From Thioglobus_B sp964403565 (GTDB lineage: Bacteria; Pseudomonadota; Gammaproteobacteria; PS1; Pseudothioglobaceae), in NCBI GenBank assembly GCA_964403565.1, contig CAYOFV010000034.1:1-12535 (forward strand): 12,535 bases of DNA. The letters run 5' to 3'. The notes beneath the pieces were generated by a model that ran no database searches, was not told the DNA's origin, and worked only from the letters and a program-made list of their open reading frames with translations. This document shows, in pieces, positions 6,958 through 12,535 of the stretch (position 1 is its first letter; every line of letters begins with the position of its first letter). The position numbers and the translations under genes are program-made.

Positions 6958-8243
6958 GAATATTTTTTCTACTAATATTGTTATCTAATTTTGCCGTAGC
7001 AAATATAGATATTCAAAGTTGGAAAACCCCAGAAGGAGCAAAAGTTTTGTTTGTTGAAACAAAAGGTTTGCCGATGTTAGATGTACAACTTAATTTTGAT
7101 GCTGCCAGCTCCAGAGATGGTGATAAATTTGGTTTGGCAACGCTTACTAATTCTTTAATTGGCACAGCAACAAAATATAGAAATGAAGAGCAAATAATCC
7201 AAGCCTTTGAGTCAATTGGTGCAGAGTTTTCTACAAGTTCACTTAAAGATATGTCAATTGTATCAATGCGTAGTTTAACTCGAAAGGATGTTCTACGTTC
7301 GGCGCTTCATACTTTTACTGAAGTGGTAACACAACCAAATTTTGACAATAAATACTTATCAAGAGAAAAAAGACAAACATTAAGATCTATTCTTGCATCT
7401 AAACAATCTCCAGCAAAAGTTGCAGCACTTGCATTTGATAAGGCGGTATTTGGCAAGCATCCATATGCACACAACAAGATTGGCAATGAAAAAACCATAG
7501 ATAACATAAATATTCAAGATCTGAAAAAACACTATAAGCAATACTACGTGGCTAAAAACTTAACAATTGCACTGGTTGGAGATATATCAAAAGCCAAAGC
7601 TAAACAAGTGGCTAGACAAATTTCTGCAGGTCTTAATATCGGCTCTAAACCAATAAAAAATCCAATTATTACACCGCTTAAAGAGGCTAAAAAAATTCAT
7701 ATAGAGTTTCCATCAAAGCAAACTCATTTATTAATTGGGCAAAGTGGCATAAATAGAGCTCATCGGGATTATTACCCTTTGTATTTAGGCAATCATTTAT
7801 TTGGCGGTAGTGGTTTAAGTTCAATTCTAAGTGAAGAAATACGTGAGAAAAATGGCTTAGCATATTCAACCTCAAGTTATTTCACCAAGATGAGGTCTAA
7901 TGGTTATTTTTTGGTTAAGTTGCAAACAAAAAATTCACAAATAGATAAAGCGAAAAAACTTGCTATAAATACTTTGGATAAGTTTGTTAATGAAGCTACT
8001 GATGCTGAATTATTGCAAGATGCAAAAGATAATATTATTGGTGGCTTTGCATTAGAAACTGCAAGTAATTCAAATATCCTTACTTATCTGTCAATTATAG
8101 GATTTTACGATCTACCACTTGATTATCTGTCTAGTTTTATTAATAAGATAAAAAATATCAAATCTGTTGATGTGCAAAGGGCTTTTGACAAGCTAATTGA
8201 TATGAATAAATTAATTGTATTGACGGTTGGCAGTCAAAAATAG
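6954..8243 (+). CDS. M16B peptidase-like protein, non-catalytic partner subunit (exported)
   Basis: This 429-residue protein has a signal peptide (MRIFFLLILLSNFAVA) and the two-lobed M16 fold. At the position of the zinc motif it has GLATLTNSLIG (60-70), with no HxxEH, so it cannot bind the catalytic zinc. The second half keeps EIREKNGLAYSTSSYF (about 295-310), with the Arg and Tyr that contact substrate in M16B heterodimers. This is the pattern of paired bacterial M16B proteins and of mitochondrial processing peptidase, where one subunit carries zinc and the other the Arg/Tyr pair. A joint periplasmic peptidase with the upstream gene is therefore likely (inference); its substrate is unknown. 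The GTG start is set by a good ribosome site and overlaps the upstream stop. A strong terminator follows 8 bases after the stop, closing a two-gene operon. Confidence 0.92.
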   Translation: MRIFFLLILLSNFAVANIDIQSWKTPEGAKVLFVETKGLPMLDVQLNFDAASSRDGDKFGLATLTNSLIGTATKYRNEEQIIQAFESIGAEFSTSSLKDMSIVSMRSLTRKDVLRSALHTFTEVVTQPNFDNKYLSREKRQTLRSILASKQSPAKVAALAFDKAVFGKHPYAHNKIGNEKTIDNINIQDLKKHYKQYYVAKNLTIALVGDISKAKAKQVARQISAGLNIGSKPIKNPIITPLKEAKKIHIEFPSKQTHLLIGQSGINRAHRDYYPLYLGNHLFGGSGLSSILSEEIREKNGLAYSTSSYFTKMRSNGYFLVKLQTKNSQIDKAKKLAINTLDKFVNEATDAELLQDAKDNIIGGFALETASNSNILTYLSIIGFYDLPLDYLSSFINKIKNIKSVDVQRAFDKLIDMNKLIVLTVGSQK

Positions 8244-8251
8244 ATTAAAGA

Positions 8252-8300
8252 AATTATTCAGCAAGCAAGGCTTGCTGAATAATTAGGTTGTTTTAATTTT
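8252..8300 (+). terminator. Rho-independent terminator after the M16 operon, possibly bidirectional
   Basis: A perfect 15-bp inverted repeat, AATTATTCAGCAAGC (8252-8266) and GCTTGCTGAATAATT (8270-8284), is separated by 3 bases. It is followed after a short gap by a T-rich run (8289-8302). On the minus strand the hairpin is followed by TTTCTTTAATCTATTTTTG, so it could also stop transcripts arriving from the right. Confidence 0.85.
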
Positions 8301-8326
8301 TTGCTAAATTTATTAAATATGTCGAT

Positions 8327-8373
8327 AAAATACGGTAAAAATAGCATAAAAGAGGCTAAAAAACGATAAATTT
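8327..8373. other. Phased A-tracts (predicted bent DNA) upstream of the cyclotransferase gene
   Basis: Short A-tracts begin at 8327, 8337, 8348, 8358 and 8368, steps of 10, 11, 10 and 10 bases, close to one helical turn. The last runs into TTT. This is the classic arrangement for intrinsic curvature. A possible -10 (TATGCT, 8383-8388) lies just downstream, followed by a T-rich leader with runs at 8403-8406, 8409-8415 and 8420-8426. The A-tracts also contain a 9-base inverted repeat arm (AGCATAAAA at 8343-8351, matched by 8380-8388). The curvature and any promoter role are inference; base composition raises the background. Confidence 0.5.
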
Positions 8374-8426
8374 ATGTTATTTTATGCTTCTAAATTAACT
8401 AATTTTAATTTTTTTCTAATTTTTTT

Positions 8427-8786
8427 GTGGAAAGTGTAGAGTTATTATTCTCATATGGCACTCTGCAACAAACTAAAGTGCAGATTGATAACTTTGGTAG
8501 AGAGTTAATAGGTTTTAGCGATGCTCTTGTAGGTTATAAATTAAGAACTATTGAAATAACAGATGAAGATGTAATTAGTATTAATGGCAGATGTCAGCAT
8601 CAAATTGCTATTGCAACATGTGATTGTAGCGATAGGATTGATGGCATGGTATTTGAAATAACAAAAGACGAGCTTGACTTTGTTGATAAGTATGAAGTAA
8701 CTGATTATATGAAAGTTGAATGTAGACTAAAGTCAGGAAAAAATGCTTGGGTTTATGTTTGTTCCAATAATGATATAAACGAATAA
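8427..8786 (+). CDS. Gamma-glutamylcyclotransferase (AIG2-like) family protein
   Basis: This 119-residue cytoplasmic protein has the family's opening LFSYGTLQ (residues 7-14). It keeps the later motif GMVFEITKDELDFVDKYE, ending in the Glu (about 90) expected to act as general acid/base, and a closing strand AWVYVC. Members release 5-oxoproline from gamma-glutamyl amines or peptides; some have other or unknown substrates, so the actual reaction is not settled by sequence. Length is normal. The start is GTG at 8427: no ATG or TTG exists between the upstream in-frame stop (8406-8408) and the conserved motif. No Shine-Dalgarno is present, only T-runs. It stands alone behind the terminator, presumably with its own promoter in 8285-8426. 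Its stop touches the end of the opposing gene with no spacer. Confidence 0.85.
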   Translation: MESVELLFSYGTLQQTKVQIDNFGRELIGFSDALVGYKLRTIEITDEDVISINGRCQHQIAIATCDCSDRIDGMVFEITKDELDFVDKYEVTDYMKVECRLKSGKNAWVYVCSNNDINE

Positions 8787-11700
8787 CTATAGTAGTACTT
8801 TTTCAATTGATACTGAGTTTATAAAATCCTTTTTCCAATTTTTACCTAGAGTTTCTTTTGCAATTACCTCAATTGGGTAAACAGGCTTTATTCCAGTTGT
8901 ATTTTTATAGCGTGATAAGCCTTGTCTACAAGCAGGGCATGTAGTTAATATTTCAATATTTTTGGATTTTGAATTGCCAGTAAGTTTATTTAAATCTTTT
9001 TTAATTTCATTTTCTTTTTTAAACTTAACCTGTTTGGCGATATCACTTCTAGCCACAGCAAATGTTCCTGCTTCGCCACAGCACCTGTCATTAGGCACTA
9101 CATCTGTTCCAATAATTTTGCTAATAATATTTGCTGAGTCGTCTGATTTAATTGGATCATGGCAAGGGGCGTGATACAGATAGTTGTTTGAATTGTTATT
9201 AATTTTTACTCCACTATCTAGCAAATACTCATGAATATCTAACAATTTTGAGTCTTTAAAAATATCGCTAAGTTCATAAGTTAATAGTTGATCGATACAT
9301 GTGCCACATGAAGTAATTACATGCTTAATATCAAGGTAGTTAAGAGTATTAGCCATACGATGAAATAACACTCTATTGTTAGTAGATATAACCTTACCTT
9401 GTTTGATGTCGCCACTAGAGGTTTGTGGATAGCCACAACAAAGGTAGCTAGGAGGTAGAACTATACGCACACCTTGGTTATAAAGTAGGGCGATAGTAGC
9501 AAGTCCAATTTGTGAATATAGACGCTCAGATCCACACCCGGGGAAATAAAAAACACTAGGCGAGCCATCATTTGATTTTTCTGGATGTGCTAGAATCGGC
9601 AGAGTTCCAGAATCATTTATTTTTAATAAATCTCTAAGAGGCTTAAGACCAGTATCTGCTGGAAGTGGCTTATCTAATATTGTAATTAGTTCAGTGCCAA
9701 AACTAGGCTTGCCGATAGTTTTTTCAGGTTTTTTCTTGATAAATGGCTTTGCAACTCTACTGGCAATATTTTGAGCTTTGTATGCATAATCAATTAAAAC
9801 TTTTTTTACCAAGCGAATGCGCCATGGATTAGTCATATTCAAATAGGCAATTGAAGTTTTGGCTGCAATATTAACTTGTCTTTGATTTTGATTTTTTAAG
9901 ATGTTTTTCATCTTAATACTAACATCACCAAAGTCAATATTTACTGGACATGGAGTTGAACAACGATGGCAAATCGTACAATGATCGGCCACATCGTTAA
10001 ACTCATCAAAATGGTCAACTGAAATTCCACGACGAGTTTGTTCTTCGTATAAAAATGCCTCAGATACTAGATTAGAGCCAATAATTTTATCTCTTGGAGA
10101 GTAAAGCAAGTTAGCCTCAGGAACATGTGTTGTGCATACACTCTTACATTTTCCACAACGTAGGCAAGACTTAACCATGTCATTTATCTCGCCAATTTCA
10201 CTGCTTTCAAGAATAAGAGCCTCTTGTTCAACTAAGCGTAGAGAAGGGGTGAATGCATTATCTAGTCCAGAACCAGGCATAAGTTTGCCGGCGTTAAAGC
10301 TATTGTACGGGTCGATTTTTTGCTTATAGTTTATAAATTCTTCTTTAATGTCATCTGCTAGATATTGATATTTTGTTAGGCCAATTCCATGTTCGCCAGA
10401 AATTGCACCACCAAGATCTTGTGAAAGTTGCATAATCTCATCAACCACACTTTCAGCGCTGTGCAACATTTTAGTATTGTGTGAGTGTACTGGAATATTT
10501 GTATGTACATTGCCATCACCAGCATGCATGTGGGTTGCGACAAATAATCTTTCTTCACGGTACTTAGTATGAACTTGTTTAATTTTATGGCGAATTTGTT
10601 CAAGTGCTTCACCCATAAGTAGATTATTAATAGGTTTAGCAAATTCTTTAATATAGGAAATAACAATCTCACCGGTTTGAATAGCTTTAAAAGTTTGCTT
10701 GTTATTAAGTGAGTTTAATAATTTTTGCCAATTTGCCTCAACAGTGTTAGCCACATCTATGGCAGATATGATTTTGTCGTGAATTAGGCTAGATTTAGTA
10801 TTGATGTTATTTAAATATTTTCTAACCTCTTGAAGAATTGTTAGTTTGTTTTCAATTGATAGTCGAATATTAATAAATTCAACACCGTCACTATACTCAG
10901 CAAGTTTTTCAAGCGGAATAACAACATCTTCATTAATTTTAAAAGCATTGGTGTGTGCTGCAATTGCAGCAGTATTTGCCCGATCTTTCCAGAAGGTTTG
11001 ACGCTTATTTGCAAGCTTAGCAACAAAACATTCACCCTCTAAAGAGGTAGTTATATCGACTATTTTTTCAATATATTCATCTAATTCAAATTGTGAATGG
11101 CTTGAGATATCAATAAGCAGTACCATTTTTGGCAGTTCTGCACGATTAGCTTTTGTAGTGTAGTTAACAGCTTTAATATATCTAGCATCAAGATGCTCCA
11201 TGCCAACTAAGTCAACATCACTACAAGTATCAACACAATCTTTAATTTGAACAATTGCAGAGGTTGCTTTATGCGAGTCATGACCAAAAAACTCTAAACA
11301 TAAGGTGTTTATATGCTCAAGTGGTTTATGCAATACAAAGCATGCAGAAGTAATAAAACCGTCACAACCTTCTTTTTGTATACCTGGAAGACCGCCTAAA
11401 AATTTATTGGTTACATCTTTACCGAGGCCACGTTTGCGCATATCACTGGTATTAAGAGTAATAGTTTCTGTACGCACTACCTCTTTGGCATTATCATCAA
11501 GATAATTTATTTTGAAACTAACATTGTCAAGTAATTGTATTTTGTCTTGGTTGTGATCAAGTCTTTCGACTTTAATCCAATTACCATCAGGCATAACCAT
11601 TTTCCAAGATAAAAGATTATCTATTGTAGTTCCCCATCTAAGAGCTTTTTTACCTCCGGCATTCATCGCTACATTGCCACCAATTGTGCAAGCATCTTGA

Positions 11701-12476
11701 GATGTTGGATCTACTGCAAAAACCAAACCTTTTTCTGCTGCTGTTTCACTAACACGTTTGGTTACAACTCCAGCCCCAACGTTAACTGAATACAAGTTAT
11801 CATTTGATTCTATATCTTCAATAAATGATAATTTTTCGGTATTAATTGCAGCACTTTGACTACTTAAAGGGATGGCACTTCCAGTATATCCAGTGCCTCC
11901 ACCTCGAGGAATAATACTTAATCCAAGCTCTATGCAGACTTTAACAACATCTCTAACTTCTTTTTCTGAATCTGGAGCAATAACTACCTGAGGGTATTCA
12001 ACCCTCCAGTCAGTTGCATCAGTTGAGTGTGATGAACGCGATAGTGCGTCAAAACGAATATTGTTTTTATTGGTAACTTTTAATAGTGCCTTTTCAACTC
12101 GTTCTTTATTGTTTTTAAATTCACTTAAACAATGTTTAAATCCATCTACAGCTTGATCGGTTGCTTTTAATAGATTTAGAACTTTCTCATTGCCATTGGC
12201 TCGAGATCGAATAAGATCAAGTCTTGAATATAGTGCTGTTGTTAACTGTTGCCAACGACGCCTATTTTTAATTAAGTCTTCTTGTAGATATGGGTTTCTA
12301 TTAACTACCCACATATCACCAAGTACTTCAAATAGCATTCTAGCACTACGACCAGTGTTACGATCTTCACGTAGTTGGTTTAGAATCTCCCACGAATCAT
12401 CGCCAAGAAAACGACAAACAATCTCTTTGTCAGAAAAAGATGTGTAGTTATAGGGGATTTCGCGATATTGATCCAA
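8787..12476 (-). CDS. DUF3683-type FAD-linked oxidase with 2[4Fe-4S] and two CCG domains (D-2-hydroxyacid dehydrogenase-like)
   Basis: This is a 1229-residue multidomain flavoprotein. The N-terminal DUF3683 region (about 5-85) has REIPYNYTSFSDKEI and GRSARMLFEVLGDMWVV. The FAD-binding domain (about 162-300) has PRGGGTGYTG (190-199) and GGNVAMNAGG (266-275). The FAD-oxidase C-terminal domain reaches about 735, with HAGDGNVHTN (651-660) and GEHGIGL (694-700). Two ferredoxin motifs follow (C771, C774, C777, C781; C833, C836, C839, C843). Two complete cysteine-rich domains come last (C981, C1013-C1014, C1057/C1060; C1105, C1132-C1133, C1180/C1183). This fuses GlcD-like and GlpC/LutA-like parts, as in the YdiJ group. 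A D-lactate, glycolate or D-2-hydroxyglutarate substrate is likely but not decidable here. The start is TTG at 12476: an in-frame stop lies upstream, no ATG precedes the conserved region, and no clear Shine-Dalgarno is seen. It appears monocistronic. Confidence 0.93.
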   Translation of the reverse strand: MDQYREIPYNYTSFSDKEIVCRFLGDDSWEILNQLREDRNTGRSARMLFEVLGDMWVVNRNPYLQEDLIKNRRRWQQLTTALYSRLDLIRSRANGNEKVLNLLKATDQAVDGFKHCLSEFKNNKERVEKALLKVTNKNNIRFDALSRSSHSTDATDWRVEYPQVVIAPDSEKEVRDVVKVCIELGLSIIPRGGGTGYTGSAIPLSSQSAAINTEKLSFIEDIESNDNLYSVNVGAGVVTKRVSETAAEKGLVFAVDPTSQDACTIGGNVAMNAGGKKALRWGTTIDNLLSWKMVMPDGNWIKVERLDHNQDKIQLLDNVSFKINYLDDNAKEVVRTETITLNTSDMRKRGLGKDVTNKFLGGLPGIQKEGCDGFITSACFVLHKPLEHINTLCLEFFGHDSHKATSAIVQIKDCVDTCSDVDLVGMEHLDARYIKAVNYTTKANRAELPKMVLLIDISSHSQFELDEYIEKIVDITTSLEGECFVAKLANKRQTFWKDRANTAAIAAHTNAFKINEDVVIPLEKLAEYSDGVEFINIRLSIENKLTILQEVRKYLNNINTKSSLIHDKIISAIDVANTVEANWQKLLNSLNNKQTFKAIQTGEIVISYIKEFAKPINNLLMGEALEQIRHKIKQVHTKYREERLFVATHMHAGDGNVHTNIPVHSHNTKMLHSAESVVDEIMQLSQDLGGAISGEHGIGLTKYQYLADDIKEEFINYKQKIDPYNSFNAGKLMPGSGLDNAFTPSLRLVEQEALILESSEIGEINDMVKSCLRCGKCKSVCTTHVPEANLLYSPRDKIIGSNLVSEAFLYEEQTRRGISVDHFDEFNDVADHCTICHRCSTPCPVNIDFGDVSIKMKNILKNQNQRQVNIAAKTSIAYLNMTNPWRIRLVKKVLIDYAYKAQNIASRVAKPFIKKKPEKTIGKPSFGTELITILDKPLPADTGLKPLRDLLKINDSGTLPILAHPEKSNDGSPSVFYFPGCGSERLYSQIGLATIALLYNQGVRIVLPPSYLCCGYPQTSSGDIKQGKVISTNNRVLFHRMANTLNYLDIKHVITSCGTCIDQLLTYELSDIFKDSKLLDIHEYLLDSGVKINNNSNNYLYHAPCHDPIKSDDSANIISKIIGTDVVPNDRCCGEAGTFAVARSDIAKQVKFKKENEIKKDLNKLTGNSKSKNIEILTTCPACRQGLSRYKNTTGIKPVYPIEVIAKETLGKNWKKDFINSVSIEKVLL

Positions 12477-12506
12477 GTCTTGAATGAGTAGTAATAAACT
12501 GAATTT

Positions 12507-12512
12507 ATTTTA
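12507..12512 (-). promoter_or_regulatory. Candidate -10 box for the large dehydrogenase gene
   Basis: On the minus strand this reads TAAAAT, five of six consensus bases. It would give a leader of about 24 bases before the TTG at 12476. No recognisable -35 lies at the usual distance within the window. The rest of 12477-12535 shows nothing else. Confidence 0.25.
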
Positions 12513-12535
12513 CTATGAGACCTTTACATAAATAT

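Noticed and set aside
8343..8388. 9-base inverted repeat (AGCATAAAA and its complement) as an operator or second terminator
   Set aside because: The arms are 28 bases apart, and are A/T-dominated in a region where such matches are likely by chance. I mention it only within the A-tract feature.
10376..11035. Open frames on the minus strand, and several on the plus strand, inside the large dehydrogenase gene
   Set aside because: They overlap a fully conserved multidomain coding sequence in other frames, have no ribosome sites or recognisable domains, and are expected by chance in AT-rich DNA.
1..12535. CRISPR array, insertion sequence, prophage, tRNA or rRNA, defence or toxin-antitoxin system
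   Set aside because: I saw no direct repeats with spacers, no transposase or integrase motifs, no RNA gene signatures and no small toxin/antitoxin pairs. Base composition appears even throughout.

Overview
The window reads as ordinary chromosomal DNA of an AT-rich, densely packed gammaproteobacterium. The gene set (hemC, ftsY divergent from an M16 peptidase pair, a very large DUF3683-type FAD/Fe-S dehydrogenase), the strong A/T bias at wobble positions and the near absence of spacers would suit a marine streamlined lineage such as the SUP05/Thioglobaceae clade. That placement is inference from style and gene content, not from a marker comparison. No rRNA, tRNA, CRISPR array, insertion sequence or prophage was seen.

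Layout. Positions 1-2398 (+) hold the 3' part of hemC, an unrecognised protein with a membrane segment at each end, and a zinc-independent MDR-family oxidoreductase. They are joined by a 3-base gap and a TAATG overlap, so they are probably one operon. Positions 2400-5604 (-) hold ftsY followed by an exported thioredoxin-like protein, a TolC-family outer membrane protein and a very small periplasmic adaptor-like protein, again with overlapping genes. Positions 5632-8243 (+) hold two M16B peptidase-like proteins, the first with an intact zinc site and the second without one. A perfect 15-bp hairpin terminator follows at 8252-8284. The only sizeable non-coding stretch, 8285-8426, contains five A-tracts spaced 10-11 bp apart, a possible 16-residue micro-ORF and a T-rich leader. 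A gamma-glutamylcyclotransferase-like gene follows (8427-8786, +). It abuts with no spacer a 1229-residue FAD plus Fe-S plus double cysteine-rich-domain dehydrogenase on the other strand (8787-12476).

How the parts fit. FtsY is the signal recognition particle receptor and delivers membrane and exported proteins to the translocon. The three genes behind it encode envelope proteins that look like a partial export or envelope-redox module (TolC-like channel, minimal adaptor, thioredoxin-like protein), but no inner-membrane pump is present. The M16 pair is probably a periplasmic heterodimeric peptidase. The large dehydrogenase probably oxidises a D-2-hydroxyacid and passes electrons through its Fe-S and CCG domains.

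The least explained items are the ftsY-linked pump-less adaptor/TolC/thioredoxin set, the unknown two-TM protein where hemD often lies, and the phased A-tract region before the cyclotransferase gene. I found no convincing previously undescribed defence or mobile system.
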